Positions 18,009 through 26,978 of a stretch of DNA of 64,000 nt are shown here, in pieces; the first letter of the stretch is position 1; the number at the start of each line of letters is the position of its first letter. The position numbers and the translations under genes are program-made. The notes under the pieces were generated by a model. It saw only the letters and a program-made list of their open reading frames with translations. It had not been told where the DNA came from and did no database searches. The DNA is taken from positions 1 through 64,000 of the forward strand of contig JARFRB010000097.1 in NCBI GenBank assembly GCA_029287455.1, given 5' to 3'. The stretch is from Pelagibius litoralis (GTDB taxonomy: Bacteria > Pseudomonadota > Alphaproteobacteria > Kiloniellales > DSM-21159).

Positions 18009-18162
18009 TCGCGCACCGCCGCCTCTATCGCACATTCTGAAGAACCTAACATCCCGCCGCCAGCGTGGGTTCCGGGGGCGTCGGTCAGGGAACTTATAGC
18101 AAGGGCGGTTGTATATCTTCAAAGTCTCCAAAGCGACTGGCATTCGAGGAAGGGGTTGGACA

Positions 18163-18612
18163 ATGACCTCCGGGACGACATGGCTCGTGGTGGCCGACGC
18201 AGCCCGGGCGCGGATCTTCCGCGTCGAGGATCGTGGAAGCAAGCTGGTACCCGCATCCAATCATCAACTTGTACATGCGAGTCTCGCCGACAAGGAACTC
18301 GTGAGCGATAAGCCGGGCCGCACCTTCGACCGTTTCGGGCAGGGCCGCCATGCCAAGGAGCCACCGAGCGACCCGGCGGATATCGAGGCGCGGCGTTTCG
18401 CCCGGGAAGTCGTGGAGACTCTCGACGCGGAGCGTAAGAAGGGTGCCCTCAGCCATGTGATACTCGTCGCGCCGCCTGGCTTTCTCGGCGATTTGAGGGC
18501 GGAGATGCGCGAACCTTTGAGCCGTATTGTCGCGGCGCAGGTCAATAAGGATCTTTCGAAGCTCACCCCAGCCGAATTGATTGAGCATTTGGGGGAGATG
18601 CTCTCCATTTGA
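18163..18612 (+). CDS. Host attachment protein family (PF10116-type)
   Basis: 149 residues. It begins TSGTTWLVVADAARARIF and has HAKEPPSD, an AEVVETL-like helix and the VAPPGFLGDLRAEM segment, all typical of the family annotated as 'protein required for attachment to host cells'. The fold is related to archaeal release factor eRF1 domains and is better read as a stress-associated nucleotide/RNA-binding protein than an adhesin; it has no signal peptide. A GAGGAAGG site lies 8 nt before the ATG. It is divergent from hpf. Confidence 0.85.
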   Translation: MTSGTTWLVVADAARARIFRVEDRGSKLVPASNHQLVHASLADKELVSDKPGRTFDRFGQGRHAKEPPSDPADIEARRFAREVVETLDAERKKGALSHVILVAPPGFLGDLRAEMREPLSRIVAAQVNKDLSKLTPAELIEHLGEMLSI

Positions 18613-18740
18613 TCGGATAGGCGACGGCGATTTCGGGACAGAACTGGTGAGCCTTAAGCGCCATTTGCCCGCGATGTCAGGCCTTTAGTCTTCCAGGCTG
18701 GTTGCAAACGTCTGGAAGAGGGTTCGTGCTCGAACGCTTT

Positions 18741-19388
18741 ATGCATCTTCGCGCCTCCGCGATTGGCCTGCCCGCCTGCGTGCTTTTGCTGTTGGGGGGA
18801 TGCGCGCTCTGGCAGGATGAATCCGGGGAAATCTGCGGTGGCCGCTCTTGCGAACCGGCCAAAGCCGCCATTGTCGATGTGGGGTCGAGCAACGCCCCAT
18901 CCGGGGATGCAGCGGCGGATTTCTCCTTGGCGCCTTCGCTTGCCCCACCGGCCGAGGCGGATAGCGAGCCCCCTTCGTCCTCGGAGCCGGTCATGATGCC
19001 GACCCCGACCTTCTTTCTTATCGCCCCGAAGCCGGTTGTGACCTTCGAGGCTAGCGATCTTGGCAATGACGCCAGTGCTTCCGGTGGCGGCGATGGCGGC
19101 GCGGCGGGTAACGATGGCGCGGCGGGTAACGACGGCGCCGGTCCGTCGGGAGACGCGGGAGCGGACGGGGCCGCCGGCGGGAGCAGTGGAGATGATGGCA
19201 ATGGAGGCAGCAACGGCGGCGGCAACGGCAACGGCGGGGGCAACGGGGGTGGTAACGGGGGCAATGGGAATGGCGGGGGCAACGGAAATGGCGGGGGTAA
19301 CGGGAACGGCAACGGGAATGGCGGGGGTAACGGCAACGGCGGCGGAAATGGAGGCGGCAACGGCGGCGGGAACGGCAACGGCCGCTAG
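18741..19388 (+). CDS. Lipoprotein with long Gly/Asn repeat tail
   Basis: 215 residues from the ATG at 18741. The first 21 form a lipoprotein signal with lipobox LGGC, so the protein is expected to be anchored in the outer or inner membrane. A short acidic, proline-rich middle part follows; then from about residue 110 to the end the sequence is almost only Gly, Asn, Asp and Ala, becoming pure Gly/Asn (units such as GGGNGN) in the last 65 residues. No domain is recognisable. GTG 18726, close behind GGAAGAGG, is an alternative start. The tail is encoded by degenerate 9-15-bp repeats with varied third positions, which argues that it is translated and selected. Confidence 0.7.
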   Translation: MHLRASAIGLPACVLLLLGGCALWQDESGEICGGRSCEPAKAAIVDVGSSNAPSGDAAADFSLAPSLAPPAEADSEPPSSSEPVMMPTPTFFLIAPKPVVTFEASDLGNDASASGGGDGGAAGNDGAAGNDGAGPSGDAGADGAAGGSSGDDGNGGSNGGGNGNGGGNGGGNGGNGNGGGNGNGGGNGNGNGNGGGNGNGGGNGGGNGGGNGNGR

Positions 19389-19471
19389 AACGCAAAGCTG
19401 ACATCTTCGCGCGAAGTCCTCTGCCAGGATAAGCGCTTGCGGAGGGTGGCGGGCGGTTAGAGAATGCCGTC

Positions 19472-20128
19472 ATGCACTTCGACCCACTGCGCGAGCGCCA
19501 CGGGTTGGCGTACGATCCCTTCAAGAGTTGCACGGTGCCGCGCCCGATCGGGTGGCTGTCCACGGTGAGCCAGGAGGGCGTGCACAATCTGGCACCCTAC
19601 AGCCAATGGCAAAACCTCAGCTTCGATCCGCCCATGGTGATGTTTGCCGCCAATCGGACCCCCGATGGCCGACGCAAGGACACGGTGGTCAATGCCGAGA
19701 CCACCGGTTTTTTCGTCTGGAACATGGCAACCTTTGAACTGCGCGAGGCCGTCAATTCCTCCGCCCAGGCGGTGGCTCCGGAGGTCGATGAGTTCCTGGA
19801 AGCAGGCGTGACGAAGGCGCCTTGCGTCGAGGTGCCTGGCGCGCGGGTCGCGGAATCGCCTGTGCACTTCGAATGCCGCTATCTCAGCACCCAAAGCCTC
19901 GAGGGCGAAAGCCCGGTGGGGACGGTTGATGTGGTCTTCGGGAGAGTCGTACGCATACACATTCGGGATGACGTCATCGGTGCCGATGGGAAGCTCGATA
20001 TCTTGAAGATCAGGCCCATTGCCCGCATGGGCTACTATGACTACACAGTGGTCGATAATATCTTCGAAATGCGCATTCCCAACGCCAGCGCGGCTGAGTT
20101 GGCCGGGCTCGAGGGTCGCGGAGATTAA
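19472..20128 (+). CDS. Flavin reductase family protein
   Basis: 218 residues of the flavin reductase-like, FMN-binding split-barrel family. The N-terminal PRPIGWLSTVSQEGVHNLAPYS is the family's flavin-binding signature, and later features (DTVVNAETTGFFVWN; GTVDVVFGRVVRIH) fit the DIM6/NTAB-type group. These proteins bind FMN and either reduce it or form part of two-component oxygenases; no oxygenase gene adjoins. It precedes a DUF1330 gene by 38 nt, probably one transcript. Confidence 0.9.
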   Translation: MHFDPLRERHGLAYDPFKSCTVPRPIGWLSTVSQEGVHNLAPYSQWQNLSFDPPMVMFAANRTPDGRRKDTVVNAETTGFFVWNMATFELREAVNSSAQAVAPEVDEFLEAGVTKAPCVEVPGARVAESPVHFECRYLSTQSLEGESPVGTVDVVFGRVVRIHIRDDVIGADGKLDILKIRPIARMGYYDYTVVDNIFEMRIPNASAAELAGLEGRGD

Positions 20129-20166
20129 GGTGGCGCAGGCATTGCGCCCTAGGGAAAGGAGGGAGC

Positions 20167-20505
20167 ATGAGCGCGTACTTGGTCTGTCTCGTAAAGGTCA
20201 AGGATCCGGAAACCTACAAGAAGTACACCGCGCGTACACCTGAGCTGATTCGCAAGTACGGCGGCCGCTTTCTGGTTCGTGGCGGTCCGGTGGAGGTGAT
20301 CGAAGGAGCGCCCTTCGAAGACCGCTTGGTGGTGCTTGAGTTTCCCTCGGTTGAAGTGGCGAAGACTTTCCATGCATCGCCGGAGTATCGTGAAGCCATG
20401 CAACATCGCCTGGCGGCGTCCGAAGCGACATTTCTGCTGGCCGAGGGTGTGCCGGAGGGTGTCGCGGCCCCTGACGACAAGGTCGAGGCTTCGGGCCCTG
20501 GATGA
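20167..20505 (+). CDS. DUF1330 domain protein
   Basis: 112 residues. The dimeric alpha/beta (ferredoxin-like) DUF1330 pattern is clear: YLVCLVKVKDPETYKKY, a middle GGRFLVRGG strand, VVLEFPSVEVAKTFHASPEY, and a C-terminal tail. Biochemical function of the family is unknown. An AGGAGG-like site (GGAAAGGAGGGAGC) lies directly before the ATG, an unusually strong ribosome-binding site. It probably follows the flavin reductase in one operon. Confidence 0.88.
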   Translation: MSAYLVCLVKVKDPETYKKYTARTPELIRKYGGRFLVRGGPVEVIEGAPFEDRLVVLEFPSVEVAKTFHASPEYREAMQHRLAASEATFLLAEGVPEGVAAPDDKVEASGPG

Positions 20506-20675
20506 GGGCTGAACCCCCTCTCGACGCCTTGGCCAGAGAGGCCAGCGGCGCCATCGCGCGCGCGGAGGCGAACTTGGCGGCCGGACAAGTGAAAGCCGCC
20601 ACCTGTGGATGAAGATGCGGTTCGGCTTGGGCACGAGGGTGTCCTCCGGATCCGAGGCAGGGAGAGCCAAGACCG

Positions 20676-21788
20676 ATGACGCCGAAAGAGGAACCAGCCC
20701 GCTCCCGCTTGGCCATCGGCGCGATCAGCGGCACCTCCATGGACGGAATCGACGTGGCCTTGGTGGAAACCGATGGCGAGGGGGTGGCGAGGCAAGGGCC
20801 AGGAGCCACCTACGCTTACCCCGCGGCCACCCGTGAAAGCCTTCTGCGACTCCTGTCGAATCCGGAGGCGGCTGAACTGGACCCCTTGCGCGAGCTCGAG
20901 GCTGACGTCACTGAAGCCCATGCCGAAGCGATCGAGAAATTCATCGCCGACTTCGCTCTGGAGCCTCGAGAAGTTGCCGTGGTTGGCCTGCATGGGCAGA
21001 CGGTGCTGCATCGTCCGGAACGCCGGTTTACCCGGCAACTCGGCGATCCCGCGGCTGTCGCCAGGCGCTTGGGAATCGGCACGGTCGGGCACTTCCGCCA
21101 TGCCGACGTCGCAGCGGGCGGGCAAGGCGCGCCTTTCGCGCCGCTTTACCACCGGGCCCTGGCGTCCGGGCTCGAGCACCCGGTGATGGTTCTCAATCTT
21201 GGCGGTGTGGGCAACGTCACCTACATCGACGGGGAGTTCGTGACGGCTTTTGATACCGGCCCGGCCTCGGCCTTACTGGACGATTTCATGGCGGCCCGGC
21301 GCGGTGTGGCTTTCGACAAGGACGGCGCCTTGGCGGCGGAGGGAGAGGCTCGGCGCGATTTGGTGGATGCCTTCATGGCAAACCCCTTCTTCGCCCGAAA
21401 GCCACCCAAGTCCCTCGATCGCAATGACTTCCACGGCGCCGCACGGAGTGTGGAGGGCTTGCCGGATGCCGAGGGTGCTGCGACCCTCGCCGCTTTCACG
21501 GTTGCCGCGAGTGCCGCCGCGCTGGATCACGTGCCCCGGCCGCCCAAGCGCTGGCTGGTCTGTGGCGGGGGGCGCCTCAACCAAAGCTTCATGCGGGGCT
21601 TGCGCGAGGCCCTCGGCGTGCCAGTGGATCCGGTTGAGGCGGTTGGCTGGAACGGCGATTATCTGGAAGCCCAGTGCTTCGGCTTCCTCGCTGTGCGTGC
21701 GCTCGAGGGGCTGCCGCTCAGCCTACCCGCCACCACCGGGGTGCCGCATCCCATGCCGGGCGGCGAGCTCTATCGGGCCAGCGCCTAA
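20676..21788 (+). CDS. anmK: Anhydro-N-acetylmuramic acid kinase
   Basis: 370 residues, standard AnmK length. Landmarks: AISGTSMDGIDVALVE at the N-terminus (ATP phosphate loop), GLHGQTVLHRP, HFRHADVAAGGQGAPF, LNLGGVGNVTY and FDTGPASALLDD. The enzyme hydrolyses and phosphorylates 1,6-anhydroMurNAc from peptidoglycan turnover to MurNAc-6-phosphate. The 170-bp leader has no recognisable gene. The stop overlaps the convergent aldo/keto reductase stop by 4 nt. Confidence 0.95.
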   Translation: MTPKEEPARSRLAIGAISGTSMDGIDVALVETDGEGVARQGPGATYAYPAATRESLLRLLSNPEAAELDPLRELEADVTEAHAEAIEKFIADFALEPREVAVVGLHGQTVLHRPERRFTRQLGDPAAVARRLGIGTVGHFRHADVAAGGQGAPFAPLYHRALASGLEHPVMVLNLGGVGNVTYIDGEFVTAFDTGPASALLDDFMAARRGVAFDKDGALAAEGEARRDLVDAFMANPFFARKPPKSLDRNDFHGAARSVEGLPDAEGAATLAAFTVAASAAALDHVPRPPKRWLVCGGGRLNQSFMRGLREALGVPVDPVEAVGWNGDYLEAQCFGFLAVRALEGLPLSLPATTGVPHPMPGGELYRASA

Positions 21789-22720
21789 AGCTCCCTGACG
21801 AACTCCAGCATCTTCTCGCGCTCGCTCGCGTCGGGCAGCCGGCCCGAAAGGGCGCCCATGTTCTCGGCCATGTGGTCGGGACGGCTCGTGGCGGGAATGG
21901 CGCAGGTAATGGCGGGGTGGGAGACGATGAACTTCAGCAGGAACTGCGGCCAGTTCGCGCAGTTGATCTCCGCCGCCCAGCCGGGCAGCGGCTTGGCGGC
22001 AAGGCGGTTGAGCAAAGCGCCGCGCTGGAAAGGGCGGTTGGCGATCACCGCCTGTCCGCGCTCGGCCGCCAGCGGCAGCAGTCGCGCCTCCGCTTCCCGG
22101 TCCGTGATGTTGTAGGTGAGCTGCACGAAGTCGATGGGATGGCGCTCCATGATCGCAAGCAGTTTCTCGTGGCGGCGGCCGTGGGAGGTGGTGATGCCGA
22201 TGTAGCGAACGCGCCCCGCGGCCTTCCATTCGAGGAGAGTCTCGAGGTGCGCTTCCCAATCCAGCAGATTGTGGATCTGCATCAGATCGAACTGGGTTTC
22301 GCCCCAAAGCTCCTCCGAGGCCTCCATCTGGCTAATGCCCAGCCAGCGGGTCATGGTCCAGACCTTGGTGGCGGAGAACAGGCTGCCCGCATCCGGCACA
22401 CGCTCCAGGCAGCGCCCCATCACGGCCTCGGCGGAACCGTACATGGGTGAGGAATCGACCATGCCGCCCCCCATCCGGAAGAAGGTTTCGAGAACTTCGA
22501 CCCGTGTGTCCAGCGCCGCCGTGTCCTCGCCGATGTCGAAGGTCAGCCAGGTCCCCATGCCGATTGCCGGGATGGCCTCACCGGTCGCGGGGATGGGCTT
22601 GCGCAGCAGGTCGGCGGGTGCCGCCAAGGCCGCCGTCCGCGCCAACCAAGGCGAGCCCAACGAGACCAAGCCAAGTGATCTCAGCACGTCGCGGCGGCTT
22701 GGGGTGAAAGGGTCGGGCAT
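21785..22720 (-). CDS. Aldo/keto reductase with Tat signal
   Basis: 311 residues. The N-terminus has a twin-arginine motif (SRRDVLRSLG) and hydrophobic segment, so folded enzyme is expected to be exported to the periplasm. The barrel has the AKR Asp and Tyr in MVDSSPMYGSAE and the Lys in FSATKVW; the His position reads LMQIHN. This subset of exported aldo/keto reductases is of unknown substrate. NADPH would not normally be available in the periplasm, so a bound cofactor or non-classical role is likely. Confidence 0.88.
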   Translation of the reverse strand: MPDPFTPSRRDVLRSLGLVSLGSPWLARTAALAAPADLLRKPIPATGEAIPAIGMGTWLTFDIGEDTAALDTRVEVLETFFRMGGGMVDSSPMYGSAEAVMGRCLERVPDAGSLFSATKVWTMTRWLGISQMEASEELWGETQFDLMQIHNLLDWEAHLETLLEWKAAGRVRYIGITTSHGRRHEKLLAIMERHPIDFVQLTYNITDREAEARLLPLAAERGQAVIANRPFQRGALLNRLAAKPLPGWAAEINCANWPQFLLKFIVSHPAITCAIPATSRPDHMAENMGALSGRLPDASEREKMLEFVREL

Positions 22721-22804
22721 TCTCTCAGCGGGCCCTTCTTCGCGTCGGGTGCATTGGGCTTAGCTGGCGGCGGAGAAGGCGCGCGTCAATCCCGCTGGGG
22801 GCGC

Positions 22805-23731
22805 TTAACCGCTCGATGTCACGGGCTTGCCGCGCTCGGCCAGCCAAATTCCACCTAACACGAGTAGCAAGGCTAGCGCATGAAAGACCTCGAAGGCTTC
22901 ACCCAGCACGATAACCGCGAGGATCGAGGCGAAGATCGGCACCAGATTGACAAATATACCCGCCCGGCCGGGTCCAATTAGCGAAACGCCCTGGATGAAG
23001 CAGACTTGCGCCAGGAAAGAGGGGAAAAGCGTGACCAGTACCACCACCAGCCAGCCTTGGCGGGTCGGCCATTGGAAATGGCCCAGGGAGGCCTCTACCG
23101 CCACCAGCGGCAGTGACGCGATAAAGGCGGCCGCGGCGAAGCCGGCGAAGAGGGCCAGCGCCGGAACCGCTGGACGGCGCCTTAGGCCCACGGTGTAGCT
23201 CGCGTAGAGAAAGCAGGCCGCGATCATCAGCAAGTCGCCGCTGTTCAAGGTCAGGCGCGCGAGCGCGGTCAGGTCTCCTCCGCAGGCCACCAAGGCAACA
23301 CCGACGATGGTCACCGCCACACCGGCAATTTGCAGCGCGGATACCTTGGTGCGATAGACCAGGAAGATGCCCAGAAGCACGAACACGGGGATCGACCCCT
23401 GCAGGATGCCGATGTTGACGGCTGTTGTGCGATGCGCCGCGACGTAGAAGAGCGCGTTGAACGCGGCGAAGCCCAGTGCCCCCATGGCGGCCACGAAGGC
23501 CCAATGCGGCCGCAGCGCCCGCCACCCCTCGATCAGCGTGCTGCGCGCGAAGAGCGTCAGCAGGGTGAGCACCCCTAGCCAGCGCAAGGAAACCAGCAGC
23601 ATCGGCGAAATCTCGTTCACCGCCAGCCGACCAAAGACCGCGTTGCCACCCCAGCAAAGGGCGGTGATCGTCAGAAAAACGTAGGCCTTGCCGTAGGCCT
23701 GGAAAGGTTGTGAGTCGGTGGATTGCGCCAC
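22805..23731 (-). CDS. DMT superfamily (EamA) permease
   Basis: 308 residues with ten hydrophobic segments in two EamA repeats; the first helix contains TALCWGGNAVFGRLA and the loop after helix 3 LFYVAAHRTTAVNIGILQGSIPVF, both typical of the family. It is an inner-membrane exporter or exchanger of unknown substrate. GTG at 23731 is chosen because it gives a short N-terminus before helix 1 and has a GGGAAG site upstream; the frame stays open much further 5' without family similarity. Confidence 0.87.
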   Translation of the reverse strand: MAQSTDSQPFQAYGKAYVFLTITALCWGGNAVFGRLAVNEISPMLLVSLRWLGVLTLLTLFARSTLIEGWRALRPHWAFVAAMGALGFAAFNALFYVAAHRTTAVNIGILQGSIPVFVLLGIFLVYRTKVSALQIAGVAVTIVGVALVACGGDLTALARLTLNSGDLLMIAACFLYASYTVGLRRRPAVPALALFAGFAAAAFIASLPLVAVEASLGHFQWPTRQGWLVVVLVTLFPSFLAQVCFIQGVSLIGPGRAGIFVNLVPIFASILAVIVLGEAFEVFHALALLLVLGGIWLAERGKPVTSSG

Positions 23732-23934
23732 TCTGAGCTTCCCGCTCGATCCGTTTTCCGCCCGCGCGCGGGATGTGCCGGAGCATAGGTGCAGCCATCG
23801 GTTTTCGCTAGCGCGCTCGGCGCATAACTGTATTGCCGCACTCCAAAAAGAAGTTCTTCTGTAACTCTTTCGCTTTATTTCGAAATGCTTACAGTGTAAC
23901 TTGCACCTCGAAAGACAAGCTGGAAGGGGTGCGG

Positions 23935-25086
23935 ATGCCGGCCCACGTGACGACATCCTGGCGGGATCGTGTGGAAGCACAGCCTTCGGACGACGGGTGC
24001 CTCTTGAAGCTGAAGGGCGTCTGGAAGCTGTCCGACGGGCTGATTTCTCCGTCCGAAGTGCTGTCCGGGGACCCGGTGCTGAAGGGCGCTGGGCATGTCA
24101 CGGTGGATGGCACGGAGATCGAGTCGTGGGATTCCGCGCTGGTCTGCTTCCTCGTAGACTTCAAGAAGGCGGGGGACGCCGCGGGCCGGCGGATTGACTT
24201 CTCCGCCCTGCCGGACGGCGCGCAGCGGCTGGTCAAGCTGGCCTTGGCCGTGCCGGAGCGCGAAGGCGCTAAGCAGTCGGGCGGCACCTCCGCGGGCTTT
24301 GTGGAAACGCTTGGCAAGCAGACGCTAGAGGCCTGGAAGGGTGCGGGCGAGATGATGGGCTTCCTTGGGGAGACCGTCATCGCCCTTGGCCAGGTACTTC
24401 GTGGTAAGGCAAGGTTTCGCAAGTCCGATATCCTTTTGGTCTTCGACGAATGCGGCCCGAAGGCTCTGCCGATCGTCACGCTAATCTCTTTTCTGGTGGG
24501 CATGATCCTGGCGTTCGTCGGGCTGGTGCAGTTGGAGCAGTTCGGCGCAGACATCTACGTGGCGAACCTCGTGGCGATCGCCATGGTGCGCGAGATGGGC
24601 GGTATGATGACGGGGATCATCATGGCCGGGCGCACCGGGGCGGCCTTCGCGGCACAGCTTGGCACCATGCAGGTCAACGACGAAATTGCGGCGTTCAGGA
24701 CCTTCTCCATCCCACCAATCGGCTTCCTGGTCTTGCCGCGCATGCTGGCCCTGATTATCGCCGTGCCCTTGCTGACCTGCTACGCCAACGTGGTGGGAAT
24801 GCTGGGCGGTTCCGCCGTCACGGGCGCGATGTCGGATGTATCCTTGCTTCAATATTACGTGCAGACCGTGGGCTCGGCCGACCTTGTCGATTGGGCTAGC
24901 GGGTTGTTCAAGGCCTCGGTCTACGGCGTCATCATCGCGGTTGCCGGTTGCATGCGGGGCATTCAGAGCGGCAAGAACGCCGCCGCGGTGGGTCAGGCCG
25001 CGACCTCGGCGGTGGTGCTGGCCATCGTCATGATCATTCTCGCCGAGGCCGTGCTGACCATCCTCTACCAGATCATGGGGATCTAG
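23935..25086 (+). CDS. STAS-MlaE fusion permease of a lipid-transport ABC system
   Basis: 383 residues. Residues 1 to about 105 look like a STAS/MlaB-type domain (strand LKLKGVWKL, strand VTVDGTEIESWDSALVCFLVD, helix to LALAV). The rest is an MlaE permease: LLVFDECGPKALPIVTLISFLVGMI, AMVREMGGMMTGIIMAGRTGAAFAAQLGTM and YVQTVGSADL are the family's core helices. The MlaE permease works with an ATPase and an MCE protein to move phospholipid between envelope membranes. In E. coli the STAS part is the separate protein MlaB; here it is fused. A GGAAGGGG site precedes the ATG at 23935. First gene of a four-gene operon. Confidence 0.93.
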   Translation: MPAHVTTSWRDRVEAQPSDDGCLLKLKGVWKLSDGLISPSEVLSGDPVLKGAGHVTVDGTEIESWDSALVCFLVDFKKAGDAAGRRIDFSALPDGAQRLVKLALAVPEREGAKQSGGTSAGFVETLGKQTLEAWKGAGEMMGFLGETVIALGQVLRGKARFRKSDILLVFDECGPKALPIVTLISFLVGMILAFVGLVQLEQFGADIYVANLVAIAMVREMGGMMTGIIMAGRTGAAFAAQLGTMQVNDEIAAFRTFSIPPIGFLVLPRMLALIIAVPLLTCYANVVGMLGGSAVTGAMSDVSLLQYYVQTVGSADLVDWASGLFKASVYGVIIAVAGCMRGIQSGKNAAAVGQAATSAVVLAIVMIILAEAVLTILYQIMGI

Positions 25087-25088
25087 CC

Positions 25089-25901
25089 ATGGCGGAAGCG
25101 GGCATGGTTCAGGGAACGCAAACGCCGCCTTCACCGGCTCCGACGACCGGCGCCCCGCCGCCCATCGTGGTTCAGGACGTGACAATGGCCTACGGCAGCT
25201 TCGTCGTGCAGCGGGACCTCAATTTCACGGTCGAGAAGGGCGATATCTTCATCATCATGGGGGGGAGCGGGTGTGGCAAGAGCACGGTGATACGCGCGCT
25301 CTTCGGCATGCAGCCGCCCGCCAAGGGCCGCGTTTTCGTGAACGGCGAAAGCCTATGGGAAGAGGACGAGGACGGCCGACAACGCGTGCTGCGCAACTCG
25401 GGCGTGGTGTTTCAAAGCGGTGGCATGTGGAGCACCATGACCCTGGCCGAGAACATCGGCTTGGTGCTGGAAGCCTATACCGATCTCACCCCCGCTGAAG
25501 CGCGGGACGTGGCGAGGTTGAAGCTCGCGTTGGTCGGGCTCAGCGGGTTTGAGGACTATTACCCTTCCGAGATTTCGGGCGGCATGCAGCGGCGGGCCGG
25601 TGTGGCGCGCGCGCTCTCCCTCGATCCCGAAATCCTGTTTCTTGACGAGCCTTCGGCGGGCCTGGACCCGATCTCCTCGCGCTTGCTGGATGATCTCATC
25701 ATTGAACTGCGTGACAGCCTGGGCGCCACCTTCGTCGTGGTCACCCACGAGTTGCCCAGCATTTTCACCATCGGCAACAATTCGGTGGTCTTGGACCCGG
25801 CCACCAAAACCCAGATCGCGACCGGGGATCCGAAGTGGCTGCGCGATCACAGCGAAAACCCTAGCGTCCGCGAGTTCCTCAATCGCGGCGAGAAAGGATA
25901 G
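25089..25901 (+). CDS. MlaF-like ABC ATPase of the lipid-transport system
   Basis: 270 residues from the ATG 2 nt after the permease stop. All ABC motifs are intact: Walker A GGSGCGKST (58-66), Q-loop VVFQSGG (107-113), signature SGGMQRR (163-169), Walker B ILFLDEPSAGLDP with catalytic Glu187, and H-loop His220 in VVTHELPSI. A 25-residue Pro/Thr-rich leader precedes the domain. It powers the MlaE-type permease. It is a useful intact comparison for the degenerate paralogue at 28.6-29.4 kb. Confidence 0.94.
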   Translation: MAEAGMVQGTQTPPSPAPTTGAPPPIVVQDVTMAYGSFVVQRDLNFTVEKGDIFIIMGGSGCGKSTVIRALFGMQPPAKGRVFVNGESLWEEDEDGRQRVLRNSGVVFQSGGMWSTMTLAENIGLVLEAYTDLTPAEARDVARLKLALVGLSGFEDYYPSEISGGMQRRAGVARALSLDPEILFLDEPSAGLDPISSRLLDDLIIELRDSLGATFVVVTHELPSIFTIGNNSVVLDPATKTQIATGDPKWLRDHSENPSVREFLNRGEKG

Positions 25902-25933
25902 TTAAAGCGGATGCGGCGCGGGGGCGGAGATCC

Positions 25934-26977
25934 ATGAAGAAGGCAAATCCAAAGGCGGTGGGCGGCTTCGTGCTGGGGGCGATCCTGCTCGCAATCGTAG
26001 TCATTCTGGTGTTTGGCGGCGGCAAGTTCTTCGAGGAGCGGGAGAAGTTCGTGGTCTACTTCCCCGGCTCTCTCCAAGGCTTGCGCGTTGGTGCGCCTGT
26101 CGAGATCAGCGGCGTTCAAGTTGGAACGGTCACCAACATTGCGATCCGGGTGAACAAGGATTTGAAGTTCACTTTCCCTGTGGTCTTCGAAACTGTGCGC
26201 GGGCAGGTAGAAGGCATCACCGATCAGATGATGGAGAAGGTGACCCTTGACGACCTCATCGCCAAGGGCTTGCGGGCGCAACTTGTGGCGACGAGCTTCG
26301 TCACCGGCCAGCAGAGCATCCAGCTGGTGTTTCTCCCCGATACGCCGGTGATCCTGACGGAGAACGACTATCCCTACGACCAAGTCCCCTCGCTTCCCTC
26401 GGCGGCGGAGAAGATCAAGGGCTCGTTGGAAGAGGCAGCGGAGCAGGCCAGCAAGGTCCTCGCTCGGATCAACGAATTCATGACCGACGAGAACCGCGAT
26501 AAGATCGAGAAGATGATCCTCGAAACCTCGGATGCGATCTCAGAGATTGGACCGACGCTGGAGTCCTTCCAGACTGCCGCGGAAACCATGAACGAGACGC
26601 TCAAGGACTTCCAGGAGGAAGGCGAGCCGCTCAGCGACTTCCTGACCTCCGGGGAGGCAACAATGAAGTCCTACAAAGCCTTGGCGGAGCGTGCGGACGG
26701 TATGCTGGTGGCGAACGAGGAGAACATCCAGCGGGCGATCGCGGGCATGATCAGCGCCGAGCAAAAGCTGTCCAGGCTTTCCGATACGGCGAACGCGATG
26801 ATCGAAGAGAATAGGCGGGGCATGCGGGAATTTTCCGAAAGCGGCCTGGCCGAGATTTCCAACATGGCGATCGACGCCCAGGGGGCGATCGAGCAGTTTC
26901 GGCGTGTGATGGAGGAAATGGAGCGGGACCCCGCCCGTTTCTTCCTTGGTGGACCCGGAACCTTGGAGGTGCAGTAA
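25934..26977 (+). CDS. MlaD/MCE-domain substrate-binding protein
   Basis: 347 residues. One N-terminal transmembrane helix (FVLGAILLAIVVILVF) is followed by a single MCE domain (residues about 40-120: FPGSLQGLRVGAPVEISGVQVGTV, LVATSFVTGQQSIQLVF) and a long helical region rich in Glu/Ala to the C-terminus, expected to form the hexameric periplasmic ring and tunnel seen in MCE proteins. It lies 32 nt after the ATPase and 1 nt before the lipoprotein gene. The extended helical tail is closer to PqiB/YebT or LetB-type or mycobacterial-like organisation than to short E. coli MlaD. Confidence 0.93.
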   Translation: MKKANPKAVGGFVLGAILLAIVVILVFGGGKFFEEREKFVVYFPGSLQGLRVGAPVEISGVQVGTVTNIAIRVNKDLKFTFPVVFETVRGQVEGITDQMMEKVTLDDLIAKGLRAQLVATSFVTGQQSIQLVFLPDTPVILTENDYPYDQVPSLPSAAEKIKGSLEEAAEQASKVLARINEFMTDENRDKIEKMILETSDAISEIGPTLESFQTAAETMNETLKDFQEEGEPLSDFLTSGEATMKSYKALAERADGMLVANEENIQRAIAGMISAEQKLSRLSDTANAMIEENRRGMREFSESGLAEISNMAIDAQGAIEQFRRVMEEMERDPARFFLGGPGTLEVQ

Positions 26978-26978
26978 G

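Noticed and set aside
18089-18110. GGAAC...GGTT considered as an EcfG-type promoter before the host-attachment gene
   Set aside because: The spacer is 13 nt, well short of the 16-17 nt expected, and the -10 does not match CGTT.
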